A stretch of DNA of 15,019 nt from an uncultured Lachnospiraceae bacterium (GCA_910588565.1 CAJUPF010000069.1:1-15019); one strand, 5' to 3'. Counted from the first letter of the stretch, positions 1 to 7,955 are shown. Notes: generated by a model from the sequence alone, not told the origin. A program made the numbers and translations.

Positions 1-590
1 TTCCTTCCTCATCTATATCCCGTCCTTTCCACCGGCCCGCAGACCGGACTTTCCACTGCCTCTCCGCTGCTGATCTTCCATCTGGGATTTTACAGAGACC
101 GCTCCCAGGCGCTATCGGCCTGTGCCGCTCCCCGCAAAACAGAAATAATTTGTTTCCGAACGAAACGATATGCCAATCTATAAAACCAAAATCTCCGCTA
201 CATTAAAACTTTAAAGCCATCACAACAATATGGGCGCTGTAAGTTCCCCGGCTTTCCGTAGATAAATCCCATTTATCCCCATGGTACAGAAACGCAGGTT
301 TAACCCTCCCATGGCGCCCGGTTCACCTTAAACCCGGCCGAAACCTGTCAACCAATATTACAACGCCCCCGTTGCAACCCGTCAGCATTTATAAGGACTT
401 CGGACCTTCAAATCCATCACCAGAGGATGGTATGGTTGCTTTAATCGCTATCAGACTTTCATACTGCTGGCCAGCAATATATGTACGGCTCCCGGACGGA
501 AACCAGAAATGCGGTGATTCCGTTTACCCTTTTGAGGGCAAAAAAATAAGGGGACAAGTTAGTGCAACCCCTTGATTTTACTGGGTTCCT
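1..590. other. Gene-free, highly structured stretch
   Basis: No reading frame here looks like a protein gene; the only 60+ residue frame (372-575, plus strand) has no family signature and no good ribosome-binding site. The stretch is full of complementary segments: 213-218 with 250-255 (AAAGCC/GGCTTT), a 7-bp hairpin 261-267/271-277 with a CCC loop, 295-301 with 341-347 (CAGGTTT/AAACCTG), a hairpin 361-365/370-374, and an 18-of-20 palindrome at 461-480. In that palindrome the imperfect pair is U-G on the minus strand but C-A on the plus strand, hinting that the minus strand is the RNA. A minus-strand ATG at 12-10 could begin a gene outside the window. I infer a structured RNA, perhaps tied to a mobile element; the family is not identified. 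Confidence 0.5.
180..548 (-). ncRNA. Candidate structured RNA, possibly mobile-element guide RNA (HEARO/omega-like)
   Basis: Read on the minus strand, this stretch folds into several nested helices: a long-range 7-bp pair (347-341 with 301-295) enclosing an 8-position helix with one G-G mismatch, then a 7-bp hairpin (277-261), then a 6-bp pair (255-250 with 218-213) enclosing GGGGAACTTACAGCG and TTGTTGTGATGG. The last two strings loosely resemble the core of IscB-associated omega RNAs as I remember them. An RNA followed by a possible start codon near the left edge would also fit a HEARO-type element. The match is from memory and weak. IS110 bridge RNA or another IS non-coding end are alternatives. 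The boundaries are guesses. Confidence 0.3.
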
Positions 591-602
591 CTAACTTGTC
601 CC
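541..602 (-). terminator. Long stem-loop with T-tract at the end of unit III
   Basis: Positions 551-562 (GGGACAAGTTAG) pair perfectly with 591-602, and 566-570 pair with 583-587 across a small 3x3 internal loop, giving 17 base pairs around a 12-base loop. On the minus strand the hairpin is followed by TTATTTTTTT, as expected of a Rho-independent terminator ending unit III. It lies just beyond the point where the aldo/keto reductase homology stops (about 617), so it may instead, or also, be the end hairpin of an inserted element. The long stem with an internal loop is unusual for a simple terminator. Confidence 0.5.
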
Positions 603-911
603 TATTATAACACGGGCATCCATATATTCCGTATCCAAAAGCTCCAGACTCTTTTCTACTGTTCCCTCCGTCAGATACTGGCTGGCCCAGATCTTTGTAG
701 AAAGGAAAATTTCTTCACGCGCAACACCGGATTTTTTCATACCACGTCCTACGGCGCGCTCGTTCATATATGCCTGTGCGGTATCTATCATACGGTATCC
801 GCAGCTTAATGCGTCAATAACTGCCTGCTCTGCCTGTGCCGACGTCATTAAAAATGTCCCGATACCTGCCGCCGGCATTTTTACTCCATTGCTTAGTGAA
901 AATGTCATCAT
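591..911 (-). pseudogene. Aldo/keto reductase, N-terminal fragment
   Basis: This encodes the first third of an NADPH-dependent aldo/keto reductase (AKR, TIM barrel). The start is ATG at 911, with AGGAGG at 925-920; an ATG at 908 directly follows. Residues 1-98 match the family: the first barrel strand, catalytic Asp43 and Tyr48 in DTAQAY, and Lys73 in STKIW. After TEYMD at residue 98 (about position 618) the family sequence stops and eight unrelated residues lead to a stop, giving 106 residues instead of about 280. The catalytic His expected shortly after this point and most of the barrel are gone, so the product should be inactive. The break lies about 15 bases before the long stem-loop, suggesting insertion or deletion there. 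It is the last gene of unit III. Confidence 0.85.
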
Positions 912-980
912 TCTCAATTCCTCCTTCAAAATTGTGAGCTTAGCGCTTTACTATTCAAATATATCGTTCATTCATTTCTG

Positions 981-1496
981 CTATCTAACCTCTGCATCCT
1001 GCTTAACCTGCTCTGGCACGGTTCCGTGTACCATGTTCCAGTAACGAGACGATACTACCGGCATTTCCTGAATCGTAAAATACTTATTCAGCTGGTCAAA
1101 TGTAGCTGTTGTCCCGGCTCTTCTTGCAGAGATTACCGCTGCGACGGGCTTCATGTAGAATGCCTTGTTTGCATTTCCGTGAAGCTCTGAATAAAACAAG
1201 CGGTCCATAAATGCTGTTATATTGCCGCTGGCGGCGCCGTAATGGACAGGTGTTCCAAAAATGAAGCCGTCTGCTTCGTATACCTTATGGCGGAATTCAT
1301 TTACCGCATCGTTAAATACGCATTCCTTCTTCTCACCGCATTTCAAACATGCGATGCATCCGCCCACAGGTTTATTTCCAATCCAGAAAATCTCTGTCTC
1401 TATCCCCTCCTGATTTAACGTTCCTGCCACTTCACAAAGAGCCGTATAAGTACAGCCTGTTTTATGAGGGCTTCCATTTACCAGTAATACTTTCAT
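981..1496 (-). CDS. Flavodoxin-fold NAD(P)H-dependent iron-sulfur flavoprotein, short C terminus
   Basis: A cytoplasmic FMN-dependent reductase of the FMN_red / iron-sulfur flavoprotein (ISF) type. The N terminus MKVLLVNGSPHKTGCT is the FMN phosphate loop. Residues 47-59 carry Cys47-x2-Cys50-x2-Cys53-x5-Cys59, the compact cysteine pattern known from ISF proteins to hold a 4Fe-4S cluster. GTPVHYG (about 81-87) is the flavin-ring loop. Translation starts at ATG 1496 behind GGGAGG. The protein ends at residue 171, where relatives usually run to about 190-210; no homologous tail is visible in any frame after the stop, so the 3' end seems lost or replaced. Position in unit III after the SDR fits an electron-transfer or substrate-reducing role. 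Substrate unknown. Confidence 0.82.
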   Translation of the reverse strand: MKVLLVNGSPHKTGCTYTALCEVAGTLNQEGIETEIFWIGNKPVGGCIACLKCGEKKECVFNDAVNEFRHKVYEADGFIFGTPVHYGAASGNITAFMDRLFYSELHGNANKAFYMKPVAAVISARRAGTTATFDQLNKYFTIQEMPVVSSRYWNMVHGTVPEQVKQDAEVR

Positions 1497-1546
1497 ATTC
1501 TTACCTCCCTGTGCAATAAACCAACATTTCTACAACTTCAAAAATT

Positions 1547-2377
1547 TTAATCCTGAAAATCTGACTGACAGCTGAATTCTCTCCATTTATCATATTCCTT
1601 GCGGCGTCTTTCCATAGTTTCCTTTGCAAATCTGACTGCGTCACTGCCAAGAAGCAGGCGGAACGGAGTATCCTCTGCCTCGATCGCCTGGATAATCAGT
1701 CTGGCGCCTTTATCCGGGTCTCCCTTCTGCGTTCCATGAGACTTATCCTTCCCGATTCTTCTCGCGCCTGCCGTCTCTTCATAATCTGATATGACTGTGT
1801 CGGACTGCGTCAATGACCTTCCTGCAAAATCTGTGCGGAATGCACCAGGTTCAACAGCCATTACCTTGATCCCAAGCGGTGCCGTCTCAGCACGAAGTCC
1901 ATCTGAAAGTCCTTCCAGCGCACACTTTGAAGCGGCATAATAACCTGAGCCCGGAGCCGTTCCAAGCGCCGCAATCGAAGAAATGTTAATGATTGCTCCG
2001 CTTCTCTTTGCTCTCATATCAGGTAATACAGCTTTGATCAATTCAATCGGTCCCCAAAAATTTGTCTGAAATAATCGTGCGGTATCTTCCTCTTCACCTT
2101 CTTCCACTGCCGCCCGATAACCGTAGCCTGCATTGTTTACCAGCACATCCACTCCTCCGAACCGTTCTTTTGATGCCCGAACAGTCTGCCTTACAGACAA
2201 TTTGTCTGTGACATCCAAAGGCAGGAGCAATGCTGTTTTGGGAAAATCATCCTCAAATTTTTTTAGTTTCCCTATGTCTCTTGCCGTTATCACAACATTG
2301 TAACCTTTTTCCAGCGCCTCTTTCGCAAGACTTCTTCCCAGTCCGCTGGAGCATCCTGTAATCAGCCAGTTTTTCAT
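1547..2377 (-). CDS. Short-chain dehydrogenase/reductase (SDR)
   Basis: A classical SDR, an NAD(P)(H)-dependent oxidoreductase acting on alcohols or ketones in the cytoplasm. The start is ATG 2377, behind AAGGAGG; an in-frame ATG at 2419 lies inside the end of the MATE gene and lacks such a site. The 276-residue product is normal for the family. The Rossmann cofactor motif TGCSSGLG is at 7-14, NNAG at 81-84, the structural Asn at 106, catalytic Ser about 133, and YAASK with Tyr147 and Lys151. TARD at 31-34, with Arg33 after the second strand, suggests NADP(H) preference (inference). The gene starts 22 bases after the MATE stop, so it is co-transcribed in unit III. Substrate unknown. Confidence 0.93.
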   Translation of the reverse strand: MKNWLITGCSSGLGRSLAKEALEKGYNVVITARDIGKLKKFEDDFPKTALLLPLDVTDKLSVRQTVRASKERFGGVDVLVNNAGYGYRAAVEEGEEEDTARLFQTNFWGPIELIKAVLPDMRAKRSGAIINISSIAALGTAPGSGYYAASKCALEGLSDGLRAETAPLGIKVMAVEPGAFRTDFAGRSLTQSDTVISDYEETAGARRIGKDKSHGTQKGDPDKGARLIIQAIEAEDTPFRLLLGSDAVRFAKETMERRRKEYDKWREFSCQSDFQD

Positions 2378-2399
2378 ATAGATCATCCTCCTTATCCGA

Positions 2400-3767
2400 T
2401 TATTTTTTATTCGTTCCATGTTCGGTTCTTTTTAATTTCCTCCATGTTGCCATATACATTCCCAGCGTTGCAGGCAACATAAGTGATTCGATTATCAGCT
2501 GCGTCCAGATCATGCCGTAAAGCCCGAACAGCCTGTTCATTAGAATGAGCAGCGGAATATTCAGGAATCCCTGCCTGCAAAGCGTCAATATGGTCGCCTG
2601 AATGCCTTTCCCCATTGCCTGCAGGGTATATATGATCAAGGCGTTTACCGATTGCAGCGGCACAGCGAGACAGGCAATCCTCAAAAAGGAGCTTCCCAGC
2701 GCGCTGGTCTGTCCGTCACGGATAAATGCCTATAACAGCCACGGCGCAAAACCAACATAGCAAACTGCAAAACATAATGCTATCGTCAAGGCTGCTTTCC
2801 ATGAAAACACGGAAACCTCTTTCATCCGCCGGTAATCACCAGACGCATAATTATACCCAACAAGCGGCATAAACCCCTGGCATAATCCCATGCTAATTCC
2901 TAATGGGAACATATCTATCTTTTTCACAATTCCATATGCCGCAACCGAAATATCCCCATACCCGGAAGCCAGCTTTACAATCGTCATATTCGATAGATTG
3001 GCAAGACCCGCCGTCAGCGCAGATGCAATTCCTACGGAAAACACTCCGCCTGCAAATTGAAGCCGGAAATACTGTAATCGCAAAGACAGCTTCGTCCTGC
3101 CTTTTAACCTTTGAAAGCATAACAGGAAAAACAGCATGGAAAGCAGATTAGAAAGCGCCGTAGCAGCCGCTGCGCCCATAAATCCCATATGCAGGCCATA
3201 GATAAACAATGGATCAAAAAACAGATTTAGGATACCGCCTAACATAATTCCTGTACTTGCAAGCCTTGCATGGCCTTCACCCCGCAAAAAGTGCGCCAGT
3301 GTCATACCCGTCATAGTAGGAATTCCCCCTAATACAACTACCCATACAAGGTAGGTTTCGGAATAAACCATATTTTCTTCACTGGCTCCTAAAAATTCAA
3401 GAAGTGATGTTCGGAAACAGAATGAAACTATGGAAAACAGACATGTAACTGCAATTCCTCCATAAAAGCAAAAAGATGACACATATTTTATTTCATCCTG
3501 ACGCTTTGCGCCAAGCAGACGGGATACAAGACTGCTTCCTCCGATTCCGAACAGATTCCCCAAAGCCGTAAGCAGGCTAAACCAAGGATATACCAGAGTG
3601 GCCGCCGCTACCATATAAGGATTTCCCATCTGCCCGATAAAGAAAGTATCAGCCAGATTATAGATAATACTGACAATCTGGCTGATAATCGTCGGGACAG
3701 CTAACGCTGCAACCGCTTTGTATACAGGCATGGTCTCAAATATCTCTTTTTCTGATATTTCCTCCAT
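2400..3767 (-). pseudogene. MATE-family multidrug efflux transporter, split by an in-frame amber codon
   Basis: A full-length MATE exporter in all but one codon. MATE proteins are 12-helix inner-membrane antiporters that expel drugs and metabolites using an Na+ or H+ gradient. The start is ATG 3767 behind AGGAGG, 22 bases after the Fe-ADH 1 stop. Codons 1-345 carry the family hallmarks: ALAVPTIISQ, YNLADTFFIGQ, and ALSNLLSM in the sixth-helix region. Codon 346 (2732-2730) is TAG; reading continues in the same frame for 109 more codons with recognisable MATE sequence (FIRDGQTSALGSSFLRIACL) to TAA at 2400. Total 455 codons is the normal length, so a single base substitution, not an indel, explains the break. 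Without readthrough the last two or three helices are lost. A TTG at 2684 could in principle restart translation but has no clear ribosome-binding site. Confidence 0.85.
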
Positions 3768-3789
3768 TCTAATGATTCCTCCTGTACCT

Positions 3790-4950
3790 TTACCAGCACT
3801 CCTCAAGGATTTCAAGGATCTCTTCTCTGGAAAGCTTCTTACAGCACCCTGCGGTAAGATTGCAGGTATCGGCTACTTTCTTAAGTACGCTCTTATCTGT
3901 AATCCCCATCTCTGTAAATGTGGAGGGCATTCCAATCTCTTTCACAAAGTCTTTCAGCGCCTGAATACCTTCCCCGGCAAGCTGTTCCGGCGACTTGCCC
4001 TCCGCCGGAATCTCCCAGACCTTCTCTGCCATGCGGGCGAACTGTTTTACACTGTCCTTACACATATGGCGGTAGAGAACCGGATGAATGACCGCCAGCC
4101 CTTGTCCGTGGTTGCAGTCCGTATACGCGCCAAGCTGATGTTCGATCTGATGCGCCTGGAAATCTGTCACCTTGCCAATCTTCAGGATGCCATTTTCCGC
4201 CATAGCAGACGCCCACATCAGCTCTGTTCTTGCCTCTTTATCATTCAGATCTACCAGAAGAGCACGGATATTACGGATTACATTGCGCATAACAGCCTCC
4301 GCAATCTCATCTGACAGATTCACATCGCGCGGAGAGCCTAAATACGTCTCCATGCTATGGCTTAAGGTATCAAAAGCCCCTGAGATTACCTGCTTTTTTG
4401 GAAGCGTCATAGTATAATCCACATCCAATACTGCAAAGCTTGCATAAGCGCCAAGGACTCCGGCTTTTTCGTTTGTATCCTCATTCGTGATAACCGCGCC
4501 GTTATTCATCTCCGCACCGGTTCCGGAAGCGGTGACGATTGCCCCCATAGGCAGATGTTCTGTCGGATATATATGATTTTTAAACTCCATCTCCCAGATG
4601 TCTTCATCCAGCGCTGCCTGGCACGCTATGATCTTACAGCAGTCGATGACCGAGCCGCCGCCCACTGCCAGAATAAAGTCTACATTCTTTTCTCTTGCAA
4701 GCGCCGCGCCTTCCTGTACTTTCTTATAGGTAGGATTTGGCATGATCCCGGAAAAATCAACGATCTCTTTACCTGCCTCTTTCAGATAACCACAGATCTC
4801 ATCATAGACTCCGCTTTTCTTGACTGAGCCGCCTCCATAAGCTACCATAACCGTCTTTCCGGCTTTCGCAAGCTCTGCCGGCAATGCTTTTGCCGCTGCT
4901 TTTTCTCCAAAATATACTTTCACAGGGTATGAATAAATAAAATCTTTCAC
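3790..4950 (-). CDS. Iron-containing alcohol dehydrogenase (Fe-ADH 1)
   Basis: A group III metal-dependent alcohol dehydrogenase, interconverting alcohols and aldehydes or ketones with NAD(P)H in the cytoplasm. The start is GTG 4950, with GGAGGA 8 bases upstream; the frame stays open to 5061 but that part lies in the promoter. The 386-residue product is full length. The nucleotide-binding motif GGGSVIDCCK is at 97-106. Likely metal ligands are Asp194 and His198 (GAFDTLSHSMET), His267 (AHQIEH) and His281 (CNHG), all present. The closest relative in the window is Fe-ADH 2, with which it shares long motifs throughout as well as the promoter. It is the first gene of unit III, directly behind a predicted LysR-controlled promoter. 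BDH-type butanol dehydrogenases are the nearest named group; the true substrate is unknown. Confidence 0.95.
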   Translation of the reverse strand: MKDFIYSYPVKVYFGEKAAAKALPAELAKAGKTVMVAYGGGSVKKSGVYDEICGYLKEAGKEIVDFSGIMPNPTYKKVQEGAALAREKNVDFILAVGGGSVIDCCKIIACQAALDEDIWEMEFKNHIYPTEHLPMGAIVTASGTGAEMNNGAVITNEDTNEKAGVLGAYASFAVLDVDYTMTLPKKQVISGAFDTLSHSMETYLGSPRDVNLSDEIAEAVMRNVIRNIRALLVDLNDKEARTELMWASAMAENGILKIGKVTDFQAHQIEHQLGAYTDCNHGQGLAVIHPVLYRHMCKDSVKQFARMAEKVWEIPAEGKSPEQLAGEGIQALKDFVKEIGMPSTFTEMGITDKSVLKKVADTCNLTAGCCKKLSREEILEILEECW

Positions 4951-4967
4951 TGCAATCTCCTCCTTAC

Positions 4968-5041
4968 TTGTTCTATTATATATAAACTGTAAATTTACAG
5001 AAGTCTCTTTTTGTTCATCAGTTATTACCCAAAAGTTATAA
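4968..5041 (-). promoter_or_regulatory. Predicted LysR-activated promoter of unit III
   Basis: On the minus strand the box ATAACTTTTGGGTAA (5039-5025) aligns with the boxes before units I and II. ACTTCT follows at 5004-4999, inside AGAGACTTCTG, and TATAAT at 4980-4975. The predicted start is about 4968, placing the box centre about 64 bases upstream. The right half of this box is the poorest of the three. A perfect 14-base palindrome, CTGTAAATTTACAG (5000-4987), lies between ACTTCT and the -10 and may be a second operator. The -35 hexamer is weak, as expected of an activator-dependent promoter. Confidence 0.7.
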
Positions 5042-5080
5042 TTCCTGATCATTTCGATCAAATAAAGCCTTTCATCATTA

Positions 5081-6220
5081 TTATTTTTCTATTACATTCA
5101 CTTTCATATTTCCAAACGCACTGTTCAGAGAAAACGCATCTGCGATCTTTTCTGTCAGGTAAATCTCCCCGTCATCTGTCACTGCGATCAAATCAAAATC
5201 CGGATGTTCTTTCCAGTAGGTGATCGCGCCGCCTAAGCCTTTTACATACAAGGCGGTGGATAACGTATCTCCCTGCCTGCCTTCCTTTGCAATAATCGTA
5301 ATCGATGCCAGTTCATTCTCCACCGGATATCCGGTTTCCGGATTTATGATATGGCCATATTCCTTTCCATCGCTTCCAACAAAATATCTTTCATAATTCC
5401 CGGAAGTCACTACTGCCTTATCCGCAACAGACAGTACGCCAAGAGTCCCCTCGCCAAAAGGGCTGCGGATCCCTAACTGCCAGTCCGTTCCATCCGGCTT
5501 GGCACCAATGGCCTGAATATTTCCTCCGATATCAAGAAGCGCCGATGTAATTCCCTGTTTTTTCAGAAGTTCAGTCACAACATCACCCGCGTAACCTTTT
5601 CCCACTGCGCCCAGATCCAGCTCCATCCCTTCCGAAAGCTGAATCTGATTGCCGTTTAAGATTATTTTCCGATATCCGACGCGTTTTAAAATCTCCTGAA
5701 TCTCTTCCCTATCCGGCACGCGGTTTTCCCCGGTGGTAAATCCCCATGCTGTAAGCGCCGGATAAATCGTCGGCTCCAGCGCCCCGTCTGTTTCCTCCGC
5801 CATGGAAAGCGCATAGCCTACAACCTCCGCAGTCTCCCCGCTCAATGTAACCGGCTCCCCATTGCTATGATTCACCTGATAAATCTCGCTGGATTCTTCT
5901 GTAACAGACCATGCACTCTCCAGATCCGCCATTTTCTGTTCTGCCGCCTGTAATGCTTCCCCGGCATCCGACCCATACGCGGTAAACATAATATAGGTGT
6001 TCATTCCCAAAAATTCCGTTTTTACCGGCTCCACAGTCCCTTGCATTGTCGTTCTGGCAGCTGTCAAAAGTAAAATAAAGCCTGTCACAACCGTTCCGAT
6101 TAAAATCAAAGGCCGCCGTTTTCTTTTATTCTCTTTTCTCATCGCAACCGACTCCATGATCTTACCCAAATGTGCTTTCCGGAGAAGTTTATCATTTGGT
6201 GATGTCCGCACCTTACTCAC
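5081..6220 (-). CDS. FAD:protein FMN transferase (ApbE family), membrane anchored
   Basis: ApbE-type flavin transferase: it moves FMN from FAD onto a Thr/Ser of target proteins outside the cytoplasmic membrane, using Mg2+. Motifs visible (numbered from 6220): LDLGAVGKG (201-209), LLDIGGN (228-234), GHIINPETG (289-297) and DTLSTAL (318-324), containing the metal-binding Asp/Thr region. One hydrophobic segment at about 38-56 after a basic stretch (KRKRR) anchors it with the enzyme domain outside. The GTG start at 6220 overlaps the preceding flavodoxin stop by 8 bases, implying coupling; ATG 6157 or ATG 6142 (preceded by GGAG) are equally plausible and keep the whole domain. Paired with a flavodoxin lipoprotein in unit II. 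No protein with a clear FMN-acceptor motif is in the window, so its target is elsewhere or unrecognised. Confidence 0.93.
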   Translation of the reverse strand: MSKVRTSPNDKLLRKAHLGKIMESVAMRKENKRKRRPLILIGTVVTGFILLLTAARTTMQGTVEPVKTEFLGMNTYIMFTAYGSDAGEALQAAEQKMADLESAWSVTEESSEIYQVNHSNGEPVTLSGETAEVVGYALSMAEETDGALEPTIYPALTAWGFTTGENRVPDREEIQEILKRVGYRKIILNGNQIQLSEGMELDLGAVGKGYAGDVVTELLKKQGITSALLDIGGNIQAIGAKPDGTDWQLGIRSPFGEGTLGVLSVADKAVVTSGNYERYFVGSDGKEYGHIINPETGYPVENELASITIIAKEGRQGDTLSTALYVKGLGGAITYWKEHPDFDLIAVTDDGEIYLTEKIADAFSLNSAFGNMKVNVIEK

Positions 6221-6962
6221 CGCTTACCATTTCATGCGCCCAAGCCATGACTTCCTCGCTGCTGTCCGCTACGTCATTTCTGGAAATGGTCAGCCCATCT
6301 TCAACGACTGCAGCGCCTGGCTGCATATCCGCAATCGTCTGAATCGTATTTGAAAATCTACTTCCGCCATGAGAATTAAATGGAATAATCGTCTTTCCTG
6401 AAAAATCATATTCCTCAAAAAACGTATACATCGGCTGCGGCATATCACCCCACCAGTTTGGGAATCCCACAAAAATCGTATCATACTGTTCTAAATTCTC
6501 AATCTTTGTGGAAAGTGCAGGCCTCGCATTCTCTGCCTGCTCGTCCGCCGCCTGGTCTACCAACGGGTCATGATCCAGAGGATAGGCTTCTTCTGTCTCA
6601 ATACGGAATAATTCTCCGCCTACTGCCTGTTGGATGGCTTCCGCCATAAACTGCATATTTCCTACGGCTTCTCCATCTTTTACCACCACGCTTGCTCCCG
6701 CGTCTGCATCAATGCCGCTGACGTCAATATCTTCCGGTATAGAAAAATAAGCGATTAAAATATTGCCGTCAGAATTCTGTGCGCTGCTTTCTGCCGGTTC
6801 ACTCTGACTCTCATCCTCTGCATCGTTCGTGGTATCTTCTTCAATCTGCGTCTCCTGCTGTTCCTCATTTGCCTGCGTTTCTTCCTGTGAACCACATCCT
6901 GCCAATAATCCTAACGCCATTACACCGGCCAGTAACATAGAAATAATTTTTTTTACTTTCAT
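6213..6962 (-). CDS. Flavodoxin-domain lipoprotein (unit II)
   Basis: A flavodoxin-fold domain exported and lipid-anchored to the outer face of the membrane. Residues 1-23 form a lipoprotein signal (KK, hydrophobic core, LLAGC with Cys23), then an acidic Glu/Gln/Thr-rich linker to about residue 65. The domain begins ILIAYFS; the usual SxTGNT phosphate loop is absent and replaced by SIPEDIDVSG plus a short insert before GNMQFMAEAI, as in a subgroup of flavodoxin_4 proteins. DTIFVGFPNWWGDMP is the flavin-ring loop. The start is ATG 6962; AAGGAAT upstream serves as ribosome-binding site. First gene of unit II, overlapping ApbE by 8 bases. An extracytoplasmic electron-carrier or reductase role is inferred; whether it binds FMN with its altered loop is uncertain. 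Confidence 0.88.
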   Translation of the reverse strand: MKVKKIISMLLAGVMALGLLAGCGSQEETQANEEQQETQIEEDTTNDAEDESQSEPAESSAQNSDGNILIAYFSIPEDIDVSGIDADAGASVVVKDGEAVGNMQFMAEAIQQAVGGELFRIETEEAYPLDHDPLVDQAADEQAENARPALSTKIENLEQYDTIFVGFPNWWGDMPQPMYTFFEEYDFSGKTIIPFNSHGGSRFSNTIQTIADMQPGAAVVEDGLTISRNDVADSSEEVMAWAHEMVSGE

Positions 6963-6999
6963 AATTGTCCTATTCCTTCCATAATGAAATGTTCCTCTG

Positions 7000-7073
7000 C
7001 AACTCTATTTTAAACAACATGGGCGTTTCGCAGAAGTTTCTATTTGGCATTCACTTGATACCTAAAGGTATTT
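7000..7073 (-). promoter_or_regulatory. Predicted LysR-activated promoter of unit II
   Basis: On the minus strand the near-perfect palindrome AATACCTTTAGGTAT (7072-7058) is centred at 7065. ACTTCT lies at 7037-7032, exactly 33 bases on as in the other two copies, and TAAAAT at 7012-7007 is the -10, giving a start near 7000 and a box centre at about -65. The box lies only a few bases after the stop of the lipoprotein hydrolase (7077) with no terminator between, so unit I may also read through into unit II. Confidence 0.65.
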
Positions 7074-7076
7074 ACT

Positions 7077-7955
7077 CTATTTCGTTTTTCCGAATAACCA
7101 TCCCATGATTTCTTCATCCCTGGAAAACAGCGCTCCGCCTCCTCCGTGCTGATTATCGACGCCCTGATTTTCAAAGTAAGAGGCGTCTTTGATATCTAAA
7201 ACCAACAGTTGAGCAATTTCTTCCCGGCTTAGTCCTTCCTGTTCATATCGTTCATAAAGCTGATCATAAGCTTCCTGAGTCGGCCCTGGCCCATAATACT
7301 CATCCGATTCACCGATAGCCAGATATACCGGGACTCTGTTCTCCACTACCAGATCATAACCGCCGTCCCACTGGGAACTGCATTGCAGATATGCAGTAAA
7401 CAAATCCGGACGCATCCCCATAACCAGAGACATGGTTTCCCCGCCGCCGGAATATCCGCTTCCATATACCTTGTCCGGATCAACATTGTAATTTCCCAGA
7501 AAATACTCCACCAGAGCAATGGTCTGCCTTGCAGAGGTTTCCTGCCAGTCGTCTAACTGCGGCGCTACAATAATCATGTTTGGATTGTATTCCCTCGCAG
7601 TAAATCCAAAATCTTCCGTCCTCACATTCATACCTACTCCCTGAAAATAGAGTCCCTGGTATCCCGGAAGCGTAAAATACAGGGCGTAAGGTTCTGAGCC
7701 ATCGTAGCTGTCCGGAATATAAACATTATAGTGTATATCCCCTTCTGTTTCAGAGTGCAGAACATTGTCCAGCAAAAAACCTTCGTATTCCTCTGTGCCT
7801 GCTGTTACGTTGCCGTTATTTCCGCCTTGTACTGCCTCCGTATCCTGCTCTGTGGTTTCAACCTCCGTATGATCTGCGTTTTCCCTGCTGCTGCATCCCA
7901 TAAGTACCAGTGTCATTGCAATCATACATCCTATCATCTTTGATCTTCGTTTCAA
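7077..7955 (-). CDS. Secreted lipoprotein alpha/beta hydrolase (esterase/peptidase-like)
   Basis: An alpha/beta-hydrolase resembling polyhydroxybutyrate-depolymerase-like esterases or prolyl-oligopeptidase-type enzymes, anchored outside the membrane. Residues 7-21 form a signal ending LVLMGC (lipid Cys21), followed by a Glu/Thr/Asn-rich linker. Catalytic Ser169 sits in GYSGGG; Asp218 (GESDEYYG) and His270 (NQHGGGG) complete a likely triad. The start is doubtful: TTG 7955 and ATG 7937 both lack a clear ribosome-binding site, and a TGA stop directly precedes the TTG. A well-placed AGGAGA serves ATG 8001, which is in another frame; a one-base indel between 7958 and 7937 would join that start to this gene. 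The product may therefore be poorly made or N-terminally shifted. Substrate unknown. Confidence 0.85.
   Translation of the reverse strand: MKRRSKMIGCMIAMTLVLMGCSSRENADHTEVETTEQDTEAVQGGNNGNVTAGTEEYEGFLLDNVLHSETEGDIHYNVYIPDSYDGSEPYALYFTLPGYQGLYFQGVGMNVRTEDFGFTAREYNPNMIIVAPQLDDWQETSARQTIALVEYFLGNYNVDPDKVYGSGYSGGGETMSLVMGMRPDLFTAYLQCSSQWDGGYDLVVENRVPVYLAIGESDEYYGPGPTQEAYDQLYERYEQEGLSREEIAQLLVLDIKDASYFENQGVDNQHGGGGALFSRDEEIMGWLFGKTK

Noticed and set aside
372..575. 67-codon plus-strand frame in the left gene-free stretch
   Set aside because: No ribosome-binding site, no recognisable domain, and it runs through the palindrome and the base of the long hairpin, so structured non-coding DNA is more likely.
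2730..2732. TAG in the MATE gene read as pyrrolysine
   Set aside because: No pyl gene or relevant context is visible, MATE proteins have no known pyrrolysine, and a simple nonsense mutation is the simpler account.
3718..4314. 198-codon open frame on the plus strand opposite Fe-ADH 1 and the MATE start
   Set aside because: It lies antisense to two clear genes, has no family resemblance and no ribosome-binding site; it is a codon-bias shadow.
5043..5059. TGATC...GATCA inverted repeat after ApbE as a terminator
   Set aside because: The stem is only five base pairs and has no T-tract, so it cannot be supported as a terminator.
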